Source of the DNA: Nocardia cerradoensis NBRC 101014
GTDB lineage: Bacteria; Actinomycetota; Actinomycetes; Mycobacteriales; Mycobacteriaceae
Assembly (NCBI RefSeq): GCF_000308535.1
Contig: NZ_BAFW01000386.1
Location: 1-54,313, forward strand
Reading direction: 5' to 3'
Length of the DNA: 54,313 nucleotides
Within the stretch, counting starts at the first letter, position 1. Each line of letters starts with the position of its first letter. A program made the translations under genes and the position numbers. The notes under the pieces are model-generated. The model was not told the DNA's origin and did no database searches. It saw only the letters and a program-made list of their open reading frames with translations. Shown piece by piece: positions 1-9,800 of the stretch.

Positions 1-12
1 GCTGCGCTGCCC

Positions 13-432
13 ATGAGCGACGTTCCGCCGGGATCGGGGGTGTATGTGGTCACGCAGCCGACGACAGCACCGCCGGTGTTACTGCCGAGTAGTCCGGCGG
101 GCTGGTTCAAGGGTAAGGACCCGTCGGTGTCCGTCGTGGTGCTGGAAGCGAATTGGGTGCGCGACGAGCCGGTTGTCTACATCGGCAAAGCCGACCTCGG
201 TGCTACGGGAAGACGTGGGTTGCGTAAGCGGCTCGACGAGTATCGCCGGCATGGTGCAGGAGAACCTGTCGGTCATACCGGTGGCCGATATATCTGGCAG
301 CTCGCTGACAGTTCCGAACTGTTGGTCGGGTGGCGCGAAGAACCCGACGCGTTGGCGCTTGAGCAGTCGATGATCCAGAGCTTCAAGGCAATGTACGGCG
401 GCAAACGTCCATTCGCCAACCTCCGAGATTGA
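13..432 (+). CDS. GIY-YIG nuclease-like protein
   Basis: A 139-residue protein with the order of GIY-YIG endonuclease motifs: GVYVV at residues 9-13 in place of GIY, VYIGKA at 55-60 in place of YIG, an Arg-rich helix at 67-73, HTGGR at 88-92, the candidate metal-binding Glu117 in ALEQSM, and Asn137 near the C-terminus. Family members nick or cut DNA, or serve as nuclease modules in repair and restriction. The reading frame is open to the window edge, so the ATG at 13 may not be the true start. It converges on brxHI with about 50 bp between the stops. An accessory role in the defence locus is only inferred from position. Confidence 0.7.
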   Translation: MSDVPPGSGVYVVTQPTTAPPVLLPSSPAGWFKGKDPSVSVVVLEANWVRDEPVVYIGKADLGATGRRGLRKRLDEYRRHGAGEPVGHTGGRYIWQLADSSELLVGWREEPDALALEQSMIQSFKAMYGGKRPFANLRD

Positions 433-483
433 TCCGGAGCCCCAGCGTCAAAACTCCTTGGGCGGTAGCCGACGCCTTGATAG

Positions 484-2655
484 CTACCGTGCCGACCACC
501 GCACGGGCTCCCTCAGCACGACCTGCGCCGTCTGTGGGTCTGTGAGTCGGCTTCCGATCGTCGCACTGGCGAGTTGGTCCGGTAGCAATGCCGAAAACTT
601 CAGTCCTGCAACAGCTCGCGAGTCGACACCTGGTAGTGGAAGCCGATCGACGTCCACAGTCTTCCTCATAGCGGTCCAAACTGCAGGAGTGAGACCGCTG
701 TCGAGCCGGATCGCGAAGTCATCGGGTCGCTGTGCTGGATCGGCAACAGGTGCCAATGCCGCGGCGAGAGTCGCGTTGGCTCGGTAACCGGCCCAGGTCC
801 ACCATCGTGTTCCGGATTCTTCCCGGGTGATGAGCGTGGCATCCCGGGCGACAGTGCCGGCCTTCTCCTGCCGATGGCCGGTGAGAGCCGTCTGTGCTCG
901 CCGAGTCAGGGAGACATCAGGGGCGGAGCCGAGCAGGACTTCTCGCATCGCCCGGCACAGTTCGGCGGACAGCCCCCGGATACCGAGGCTCGACCATTTC
1001 GCGATCCCCCCGCCTTCGGCCGGCTCGACGAATGCCCGACGCCGCTGCCAGTCGATATAGGTGACCCGCCAACTGCTTCCGGCAAGAAGGAGTAGTCGAG
1101 GGCCGGGACGGTCGTCGGTGAGGACGGAGACATCGGTCATTCCGATCTCCTGTCGCCCGGCGAGAATGGTGAATTGTGGTGGTGCGGTGAAGGAAGCCGT
1201 CAGCTCGAGGAAGTTCCTTTTTCCGAAGCGGTGCTCAGCCTGGGGACCGATGAACGCCAGTTCCTGATCGCTGTCGAGGTATCCGGCCTCGAGCAGGTAG
1301 GTGAAGATGGGTTCCGCGGAACGGTCGAAAGGGGCGAGGCCGTTCCATTCCTGCGACCACAGCCGTTTTCCGATTGTGCCGTGCTGGAGGGTGACGGCGA
1401 GCAGCTGCTGGGCGACCAGATGACGTGGTTGTGGGGGAGCGGTCACCGGTTCGACCCAGCCGCGGCTCCACAGCAGCAACAGACCGGCGGCTTGGAGGAG
1501 AGCGTCGGTGGTGGTTGTGAGGAACAGGCAGTTGCGGGTGGTGCCGGCGCGGCGGCCGGTACGGCCGATGCGTTGGAGAAATGAAGCAACGGTGGATGGT
1601 GAGTCGATTTGGATCACGCGGTCGAGGTCGCCTACGTCGATGCCGAGTTCGAGTGTGGAGGTGGAGACGATCACACAGTCGCGGGCCTCGGCGAAGGCTT
1701 GTTCGGAACGGGCGCGTTCGGATGCGGACAGCGAGGCATGGGAGAGGAATACCGTTACGTCGCGTTCTCGCAGTGCCGCGCCGAGTTGTTCGACCTGCCG
1801 GCGCGAATCGCAGAACACCAGGCGCTTTTCGCCGCGGTGCAGTGCTGCGATGACCTTCGCGGCGTTGTCGAGCGATCCCACGTAGTCCAGTTCGACCTCG
1901 CCGGCCGGTCGGGGCAGGGGAGGGGAATCTGTGGGAAATCGGGACCCCGCAGGTGTGTCCTGGGTTGCCAGTTCTGGAAGGTCAGGCGCGACAACGGTTC
2001 CACGTCGCCTGCCCGAGCCTGAGCCTTGGAGCCATGCCAGCAGCCTGTGTGGGTTGCCGACCGTTGCCGACAATCCGATCCGCTGGATCGGCTGTCCGGT
2101 GACACGCTGTAAACGTTCCAGTACCGCCAGCAGGTGCCAGCCACGGTCGTCTCCGGCGAACGCGTGGACCTCGTCGACAACGACGGCGCGGACCGACCCC
2201 AGCAAGGCCTGATGATCGGTTTTGATCCCGATCAGCATGGCTTCCAACGATTCCGGCGTCGTCAGCAGGATGTCGGGCGGTTCGCGCCGGATCCGGTTGC
2301 GCGCCGACTCACTCGTATCCCCGTGCCAGAGTGCGGCGCTTCTGCCGATCCATTGTGCGTAGGTATCGATGCGGGTTACGAGGTTGTTGAGCAGGGCCTT
2401 GAGCGGGCACAGATACAGCACCGAAACTCCCGGCCAATTGCCGGCCGCCATCGCGGTCAGTAGCGGGAAGCAGGCCGATTCGGTTTTGCCGCCCGCGGTG
2501 GGCGCGAGCAGGATCGCATCGTCTCCGCGCAACAGCGGGTCGATCGAGGCCCGTTGCAGCGGGCGCAGATCCGGCCAACCCAAGGTGTTCACGATGTGGT
2601 GGACGAGCACCGTGTCGAGGCGCTCGATCGGATTGGGAGCGGCCTGCTCGATCAC
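484..2655 (-). CDS. brxHI: BREX-2 Lhr-like DEAD/DEAH helicase BrxHI
   Basis: A 723-residue superfamily 2 helicase. It shows Walker A APTAGGKT (residues 51-58), motif II DEVH (161-164), motif III SAT (196-198) and motif VI QRIGRTGRR (361-369), with a long C-terminal region as in Lhr-type helicases. BrxHI is the last gene of type 2 BREX operons and presumably remodels DNA or translocates during phage exclusion; its exact role is unresolved. The start is GTG, and its bases overlap the brxD stop (GTGA), pointing to coupled translation. Function is assigned from the motifs plus the position after pglZ and brxD. Confidence 0.9.
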   Translation of the reverse strand: MIEQAAPNPIERLDTVLVHHIVNTLGWPDLRPLQRASIDPLLRGDDAILLAPTAGGKTESACFPLLTAMAAGNWPGVSVLYLCPLKALLNNLVTRIDTYAQWIGRSAALWHGDTSESARNRIRREPPDILLTTPESLEAMLIGIKTDHQALLGSVRAVVVDEVHAFAGDDRGWHLLAVLERLQRVTGQPIQRIGLSATVGNPHRLLAWLQGSGSGRRRGTVVAPDLPELATQDTPAGSRFPTDSPPLPRPAGEVELDYVGSLDNAAKVIAALHRGEKRLVFCDSRRQVEQLGAALRERDVTVFLSHASLSASERARSEQAFAEARDCVIVSTSTLELGIDVGDLDRVIQIDSPSTVASFLQRIGRTGRRAGTTRNCLFLTTTTDALLQAAGLLLLWSRGWVEPVTAPPQPRHLVAQQLLAVTLQHGTIGKRLWSQEWNGLAPFDRSAEPIFTYLLEAGYLDSDQELAFIGPQAEHRFGKRNFLELTASFTAPPQFTILAGRQEIGMTDVSVLTDDRPGPRLLLLAGSSWRVTYIDWQRRRAFVEPAEGGGIAKWSSLGIRGLSAELCRAMREVLLGSAPDVSLTRRAQTALTGHRQEKAGTVARDATLITREESGTRWWTWAGYRANATLAAALAPVADPAQRPDDFAIRLDSGLTPAVWTAMRKTVDVDRLPLPGVDSRAVAGLKFSALLPDQLASATIGSRLTDPQTAQVVLREPVRWSAR

Positions 2656-4004
2656 AGCTCTAGATCGACATCGTCGGCGCGCGCCAGATTGCGTTCCATA
2701 TCGGTCAGTTCTGCCGAACCGACGGTGAGCTTGTAGTGCTGGCGCGGATCGAAATCGGGGAACTGGTCGATGCGGTCCAGCACATCACCGACGAGTTTCT
2801 TCAGGAACAATCGTGGTGCGACGCCGACGTTTCCGCCGAGTGAGCCGGTGACCGCTCGTGCAAGGTCTGCGATGTAGGCGTCGTCCGCGATCGCGTTGAC
2901 TCGTTCACCGTTTTCGGCTCCGGAGGCATAGAGTTCGCGGATCGTCTTGCCCAGCGTCACAAGGGAATCCATGGTGAAACCGGGGAGGCGGATCTGTACC
3001 GCGCGCGGATTGTCGAAGCGCGGATCCGTGGTGAAGTCGGTGGCGAGCCGTTGCGCGAGCGGTGGCAGCCGCTGCACGCCCTGCTGTCCCTCGTAGAAGG
3101 CCGGTGTGCCGGTGATCAGCAGGTACACGCCGGGGAAGCGTCCGGCGTAGACTTCGTCGATCAGCTGCCGCAACGCGTTGAGGGCCTTGTCGCGGGCATC
3201 CGAACGCACCCGCTGCAGGGTCTCCACCTCGTCGAGAACGATCAGCAGACCGCGGTGCCCGGAATCGCGCAGCACTGTCAGCAGGCCCTGCAGGAAGCCG
3301 AACGCGCCGAAATGATCGAGTTCGCCCCGCACTCCGGCTGCCCGGCGGGCGGCCGCGGCGACGTTCGGTTGTCCGCCCAGCCAGGCGAGTACCGCGCTGG
3401 CGGTGGCCTCGTCACCGGCCAGCACCGCCGTGCGGTATCCGCGCAGTGCTGCGGCGAAAGACGGTGCGTGCCTGGATACTTCGACCAGCCGCGCGGTCAT
3501 GAGGCGGTCGACGGCCTCGGCCAGCTGGTCCTCGGTGGCTCCTTCGGCGAGAGCGTCTTCCTCCAGTGCGTAGAACCAGGCGTCGATCACGTGCCGGAAG
3601 GCGCTGGGTGGTGAGCTGGCGGTGGCGAGTCGCTCGGTGAGCCGCCGATACACGGTCTCCAGCTTGTGCAGCGGGGTTTCCGTCTCAGAGATCTGGATCT
3701 CGGACACGGCGAAGTTGCGTCGCTTCGCTCGTTCGCCCAGCCAGCGGGAAAAGAACGTTTTACCCGACCCGTATTCGCCACGCACCGCCTTGAATACCGC
3801 GCCACCCGAGGCGACGGCGTCGAGTTCGGCGTCCAGCGCGGCCTCGAAGCGATCGAGGCCGGTCGCCAGCAGGTCGAGACCGCTGTCGGGAACCGCGCCG
3901 CGCCGCAATGCGTCGATGACCGCTCGTCGCCGGGCCGCACTCACCCCTGTCGGCTGCACGCTACTCACCGGACCAGTTTGGCATCGTGGCGACGGTGCGG
4001 ACAC
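2652..4004 (-). CDS. brxD: BREX ATP-binding protein BrxD
   Basis: A 450-residue P-loop ATPase with Walker A GEYGSGKT (residues 76-83) and a Walker B strand ending in LDEVETL. In BREX families BrxD is an ATP-binding protein encoded between pglZ and brxHI in type 2 loci; it is thought to work with the helicase on DNA. The listed start is GTG at 4004, with GGGAG directly before it and so too close for a normal ribosome site. A second in-frame GTG at 3968 would give 438 residues. It lies 12 bp after the pglZ stop and overlaps brxHI by four bases. Confidence 0.88.
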   Translation of the reverse strand: MSAPSPRCQTGPVSSVQPTGVSAARRRAVIDALRRGAVPDSGLDLLATGLDRFEAALDAELDAVASGGAVFKAVRGEYGSGKTFFSRWLGERAKRRNFAVSEIQISETETPLHKLETVYRRLTERLATASSPPSAFRHVIDAWFYALEEDALAEGATEDQLAEAVDRLMTARLVEVSRHAPSFAAALRGYRTAVLAGDEATASAVLAWLGGQPNVAAAARRAAGVRGELDHFGAFGFLQGLLTVLRDSGHRGLLIVLDEVETLQRVRSDARDKALNALRQLIDEVYAGRFPGVYLLITGTPAFYEGQQGVQRLPPLAQRLATDFTTDPRFDNPRAVQIRLPGFTMDSLVTLGKTIRELYASGAENGERVNAIADDAYIADLARAVTGSLGGNVGVAPRLFLKKLVGDVLDRIDQFPDFDPRQHYKLTVGSAELTDMERNLARADDVDLEL

Positions 4005-4016
4005 CTCCCGTGCCGA

Positions 4017-6836
4017 TCATCGCAGTCCGAATTGTTCGTGAAGCAACCCGACGTGCAGGCGCAACGTGCGGCCGTCGGAGTGAGTCTCCAGTACCTGTTG
4101 TCCGTCGACGTTGAGGAGCTGGGTCAGCACGGCCGCGAAACTTCTTGCTCGCGAGGGGAGTTCGCCGATCCGCTGCGCGAGCGCGGTGGTCGTCTGCGGG
4201 CCGTCGAGTAGTGCGCGGATGGCCTTTTCCAGTTTGCCTGCCGCCGGTTTGCGTGCGAGGGTCTCGAGTTGGGCGGCGAACGTGTCGGAGTTCAACAGGT
4301 CCTTGATCAAGGCGTCTGCCGATCCGAGCGCCTGCTGGGCGGGACGATCCGCTTCCGGTACCACCAGATCGAGTGTGATCTGATCGCTGGCCAGCTCCCG
4401 TGCCTTCGTACTCGCCCGTTTGGCGCGTTCGGTGACGGCCTTCTGCTCGGGGACATCGAGGGTTTCCTCGGCGTCGTCGATCCACCATTTCGGCTGCTGG
4501 CCGCTGCCCAGCTCCTGCCAGTCACCGGGGTCGGACTCGAACGGCAGGAATGCCAGCACGGGAATGGTCATTTCGGCCAGCGATGCCCCACCGTGGTAGC
4601 CGGCTTTCTGAGCGGTGTACCGGGAATCGGCATCCCACAGTGCGACGATCGAGGCGCCCGGTTCCGGCCACACCACACGCGGGCCCCGCAGCGCGATCTC
4701 GGAGTCATCCAGCCGATCGTGGGCCGACGTGGGCACTCGATGTCGTGCCGAGGCGACTCCGGCGCCGTCGCATGCTCGGCCGTGGCGGTCGATCACGTGT
4801 CCGTGGTCGCTGGTGATCAGCACGGCCATATCTCGCGCCGCGGCCGAGGCGACGAGCGCGCGGAGATCACCGACTTCGCGTGTCTGCCAGGCGGCGTCGT
4901 CGAGTTTCAGTTCCTTGGCGAGCCGGTCGTCGATGGTGTTGAGCACGACGGCGATATGTTTGTCCGGATTCGCCAGTGCATTCAGCAGGTCGCTGCCGAA
5001 GCGATCGCCCGCCGCACTGCGCAGATCGTGTTTGTGGAACACCTCGGCCTGTTTCGCGCCCCAGAACCGATGGGCGGGAAACAGTCTCGCCTCATCCTTC
5101 TGGTCGCCCTTCATCAGCGTGCCCGCGAACAATGACGTGCGCGACACCGCGGTGAGACTCGGCAATGCGGCGACCATCGAACGCCGCCGCACATGCTTGT
5201 CGCCGGGCAGCGGGTCGTACTCAGCGAAGGATTTGCGAAGCTCACCGGCCAGTTCGGTCGCGATCGCACTGCTCATTCCGTCGATGACGATGAGCATGAC
5301 GCGCCGTGTGGCGGCCAGCGGGCGGACCACACGGTGCAGGAAGGTCTCGACGGTCAGCATGGAGCCGGGTGCGCTGCCCGAGGCGGTCCATTGTGCGAGG
5401 ACGGTGGCGAACTCCCGATCGAATTCGCGCCGTACGGCCCGGACTTTCGTCGCGATGTCCTGATAGGCGATCCGCACCGCGGGATCGTCGTCGCCACCCG
5501 CCTCGAGCGCGTCCAGGGCGCGGTCGGCCCAAGCGGTGTCGCGCATCTGCCGGTCGATGGCCGCGGCCACGGTGTCGATGGTGGGGTCGGGTGCGGTCGC
5601 CAGCCAGCGAGTCAGCCTCTGCGCCATGCGGATTCGCTGGATACGGACGTGGTGATCCGGTGCCAGCTTGTGATTGCGCAGGTCGGTGACGGCTCGGTCG
5701 ATGCTTTCGAGCCGGCCGCGACCGAGCGCGTTTCCGGCCGCGGTGATTCGCGCCTCCAGGCCGACGGCGAGGATGGGGCTGCTCGACGCCGCTTCGAGTG
5801 CGCCGAACTGGCGGGCGATGGCATCGGCGCGGGAAAGGACCGTATCGGTGATCTTGCGAGCCTGTCGGGCGTGCTCGTCGGCTTCGTCTCCCGGATCGGT
5901 CTCGGTGCGCGCTCTGGTGAGCAGATCGCTGATGTAGTCCTCGCAGACCGCACCGAAGGAACTGAGCACCGAATCGAGTGCCTCACCCTTGATCGGGAAG
6001 CCCTCACCCAGCCACCGTTCGACTCGGCCCCGGGCTTGATAGACCGGATTGTTCGGTGCGGCATGGCGCCACAGCGCCGCGCACAGCAGGCCGTATGCGA
6101 CGGCTTCATCACCGTGTCCGTTGACGGCCAGTGTCGTCAGGATTCTGCCGGTGGGCCCGGATTGATCTGTCTCGCTGAGGAATTCGATCAAACCGTCACG
6201 TTCGGGCCCGCGCAGGTCGAGCAGCAGTTGCGGGTGGCCCGGTCGCTGCGACCAGATGAGTAGGCTGCGCGCATCGATACGGTCGCCGACGTCACCGAGG
6301 TCGAGGCGGCGAGCGGCCAGTGCGGCCAATGTCGGTGTGCGAGAGAGGACATCACCGGCCAGTGCGGCCGGCCAGCGCCGCGCGCCGGAGGCATCGAGAA
6401 GCGCTTCGCAGACCCAGGTGATACGCCGCAGCATCGGGTCGATCTCTTTGGTGCCAAAGGTCTCCCGGACGATGTCCCACTGGTCCACGACATAGATGTG
6501 GGCGCGGTGGACCCGCGCCAGGATGGCCGGGTCGAGGTCGTGTTCCTCGACATCGGTGATCACCACGAGAACTCGCGGCTCCGGATTGATATCTCTGGCG
6601 TGCGCCAGAATCTGTTCGTGCACCGCCAGCGGCGAGGGGGCCGCTTCCACCCGCACCGCGCGGCCGTCCGACAGCGCCAGCACCGGGTCGCCGTCCCACA
6701 CCGGTTCGCCGCGCAGCAGGATTGTGATGTTGCCCTGCGGTGCGGTGAGGATCTCCGTGAGTTTGTGGTTCGCGGCGAGGTATTGGGCGACCGTGGTTCT
6801 CGACAGGCGCATGGCCCCCGCTACGGTCGCGGTCAT
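4017..6836 (-). CDS. pglZ: BREX-2 phosphatase-superfamily protein PglZ
   Basis: A 939-residue PglZ protein of the alkaline phosphatase superfamily. Visible signatures are VIDGMSS near residue 520, which includes the candidate metal ligand Asp, and TSDHGH near 675-680. PglZ is a core component of all BREX types; in S. coelicolor Pgl it is needed for growth limitation of phage. The reading frame continues upstream, but the ATG at 6836 overlaps the pglY stop as ATGA, which makes it the best start. It sits between pglY and brxD in the standard order, and nothing appears truncated. Confidence 0.92.
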   Translation of the reverse strand: MTATVAGAMRLSRTTVAQYLAANHKLTEILTAPQGNITILLRGEPVWDGDPVLALSDGRAVRVEAAPSPLAVHEQILAHARDINPEPRVLVVITDVEEHDLDPAILARVHRAHIYVVDQWDIVRETFGTKEIDPMLRRITWVCEALLDASGARRWPAALAGDVLSRTPTLAALAARRLDLGDVGDRIDARSLLIWSQRPGHPQLLLDLRGPERDGLIEFLSETDQSGPTGRILTTLAVNGHGDEAVAYGLLCAALWRHAAPNNPVYQARGRVERWLGEGFPIKGEALDSVLSSFGAVCEDYISDLLTRARTETDPGDEADEHARQARKITDTVLSRADAIARQFGALEAASSSPILAVGLEARITAAGNALGRGRLESIDRAVTDLRNHKLAPDHHVRIQRIRMAQRLTRWLATAPDPTIDTVAAAIDRQMRDTAWADRALDALEAGGDDDPAVRIAYQDIATKVRAVRREFDREFATVLAQWTASGSAPGSMLTVETFLHRVVRPLAATRRVMLIVIDGMSSAIATELAGELRKSFAEYDPLPGDKHVRRRSMVAALPSLTAVSRTSLFAGTLMKGDQKDEARLFPAHRFWGAKQAEVFHKHDLRSAAGDRFGSDLLNALANPDKHIAVVLNTIDDRLAKELKLDDAAWQTREVGDLRALVASAAARDMAVLITSDHGHVIDRHGRACDGAGVASARHRVPTSAHDRLDDSEIALRGPRVVWPEPGASIVALWDADSRYTAQKAGYHGGASLAEMTIPVLAFLPFESDPGDWQELGSGQQPKWWIDDAEETLDVPEQKAVTERAKRASTKARELASDQITLDLVVPEADRPAQQALGSADALIKDLLNSDTFAAQLETLARKPAAGKLEKAIRALLDGPQTTTALAQRIGELPSRARSFAAVLTQLLNVDGQQVLETHSDGRTLRLHVGLLHEQFGLR

Positions 6837-9800
6837 TCCACGACCTTCCAGGTGATTTCGATGGTGGCGTCGGGTTCGAGCCGGGCGAGCCTGCCGAGTT
6901 CCTTCTCGACGGACCGGACCGCCTCGCGGGCGGTGGTCCGGTAGATGTTGGTGCGCATGGACCACGTCGTGTCGTCCCGGTCGGCCGGGGTTTCCTGGTC
7001 CGTCGGCACCGCGGGATGGCTGGTGTCCGTGGTGAGCTCGATATTGTCGGCTACCACCGGCCGCGGATCGGGCGTCTCCTCCTCACGGCGCTGCTTGTCC
7101 TTGACCAGTCTCTCCTTGGACAGCCTGGTCACTTCGGCATTGGTGCGGCGTAGTTTCTCGGCCAGATCGCTCGACCGCTGATCCGCACGTGCGACCGAAC
7201 GCAGCGAATCCAGCAGCGCCGCACCCTCCGGTCCCAGATGCTGCGCCAGCGCCAGGTTGTCCCACGCGGCATCGGCGAGTGCGGAGATCACCCGGTCCGC
7301 GGACTTGATCGAGGTCGCGTAGCGGTCCGGACTGATATCGGCCAGATCGAATCCGGCGAAGGTCTCCACGGTTCGTTTCGCACCCGCCGATCCGCCGCCG
7401 GCCTTCGTGAGTTCATTGAGCAACTGGGCCGCACGGCGCGCGATGGCAAGCCGCCCACCGGGTTCGGTGTCGTCGAGCCGCAGGAACTCACTGTGCTGTT
7501 CGAGCTGTTCCACCAGTCTGACAGCAGGATCCAGATACTTCGTTGCCGCGGTGGTGATCTGGCGGGCGAACTGTTGCACCAGCCCACCGCGGCGCAGCGT
7601 CGGCGCCTTGTCCCCGAAGATCACCTCGAACCGGTTGCGCGCGGCATCCCACTCTGCCTCACCGGGCAGCGGTTGGGTCCGCAGTGCGTCACCGGCTTGG
7701 ATCTTGGTCAGCTCCGGAGTGTCGATCGGGACGCCCCCGCGCACCCACACCCGATCGTCCATCTCGGCGAACGAGGCGATCACCAGGTTCGCGATATGCG
7801 GCTCGAGCCCGCGCTTGTCGGGCAGATCGGTCCAATCGCCCAGGGAAATCACCGACAGATCGCCGGTGATGCCTTCGTTCTGCGCCGTCAAGCGGAAATG
7901 ATCGGCCCAGCGCCGGGACAGCTCGAAATACGCTTCCTTCTGCTGTCCCAGCCCGAGCGGTTCGGCGATGCGCTTCATCAGCGGCCGATCCTTCGCCGGC
8001 ACCTCGACCCGCCCGTCACGCGCTTCGGCGGCGCCGCGCACATGGGTGAGGACGAGTTTCGCGTCCGCGGGCTTCACCGCGGTCCCGGTGCCGGTGGCGT
8101 CGAGGTCCGGGTGGCCCGGAAGTTGGTGCGCCAGTAGCTTTCCGGCCACATTCCGCAGGGCGTCGTGCAGCGATTGACCGATGGAGACGGTGAGCCCGTC
8201 GAGATCCGGCAGCGGATAGAAATGCTGATCGAGCTCGTCGGTGACATCGGCCGGTTTGCGTTCGGCCAGCCCGTACGCCTGTTTGAAGGTGGCGAGCACT
8301 TTGTTGCGCAGCGTTTCGCGCTGCGATTCGAGCAGCTGCTTGGCGCTGGCCCGGTTGTCGGGGTTCAGGTGCTGGGCGTACTGGGTGTCGAAGCGATACG
8401 GGTCGGCCAGGGCCTTGGTGACGACCACGAGCCGGCGGAAATCCTCCCAGCGAGGTTTCGTCAGATGCGTCGGAAGCCAGGCGACCGCGCGAGGATGGTT
8501 GTCGCCCTGCTGTTCCCGCAACCGCCGGATCCGGTCGAGATCGACGATCGGGTTCAGGTTGTTCTCGTCGTAGGGCAGATCGACGATGATGCGCCAACGA
8601 CCCTCGATCGACGGCTGCATATCGTGATTCGGTAGCGTCTCCTCATCGGCCACATTGCCGAACAGCACCTCCACCACACGATTCGACCCGCGCCACACGA
8701 AACGCAGTTCGTCGGAACCGAAACGGTCATTGGCGCGGTCGAGGCCGAACTCGTCGGCGAGCAGATCGCGCGCCATCGCCAACCGGTTGGACGGATTGTC
8801 GTTGACCTGCGCGTTGGCGATCACCGACTCCACATCGACACCGGAAAGTTCCAGCCGCACACCCGGATTGGCGTCGCTACCGGTTTCCTTGATCTCCGGG
8901 AATCGCGACGCCCACTCCGTGACCATGTCCTTGATGACACCCTCTTCGCGGCCCGGGATCATGGTGGTGATCGAGCCGTGGTTGAGGGCGCCGAGGCGGC
9001 GAATGGTCAAGTCGCGCAACGCCGGGACGCTGGGTGCGAGGGCGGCGAGCAGCACGGTGCAGGCCAGCCGATTCTGGCCGACGAACTTCTTGCAGCGGCC
9101 GGCCAGCTGGGCGTCGGTGATGCTGTCGCGCCGATTCAGATAGGTGTCGACATCGTCCTCGGTCACCTCGCAGGTGCTGAGCAGGTATGGGCGCAGCCGG
9201 GTCTTGTAGAGCTTGTCGGCGGCATCGAACAGCACCTTCTTGTCGGCGACGAACGGGCGGTCACCGCCCTTGGTCAGCTGCTCGTAGAGGTCACCGAGCG
9301 GCACGAGGTCGCCGAGGCGCAATTCGTTGCGATGATCGGCGAGCAGCTGTCCCATCAGCTTGAGGCCGGTGCGCGAACGCTGCAGGGCCGCCGAAATGTG
9401 GACGAGCGTGTCCAGGAAGGCGGGGGAGAACGGGTAGCTCAAGCGGAAGGCCGCCTCGTCGGCGCCGGTGGTGCTCTCGTCCGAACCGAGCAGCGTGTCC
9501 CAGACCTTAGGGCCGAGCTTCTTCGTCTTCTCGAATGCGGCGTTGATCTGCGCGACCGCGTCGTCGTCACGCGGCCTCAGCAGGCGGGAGTGGGCGATCT
9601 GCGGCAGGTTGCGATCTTCCAGACTGATCAGGTCGAACCGGCCCGACGCGTGGTTCAACGCATCCTGGATCGCTGATTCCGCGGCACCGGCCAGTTCCTC
9701 TCCGACCAACTCACGCAGATCGCGCTGGCGGGCGATGAAGGACACGATCGGGATGGCGCGGCGGGCATCGCCGCCTTCACGGAAGTTGGTGATCTTGCTG

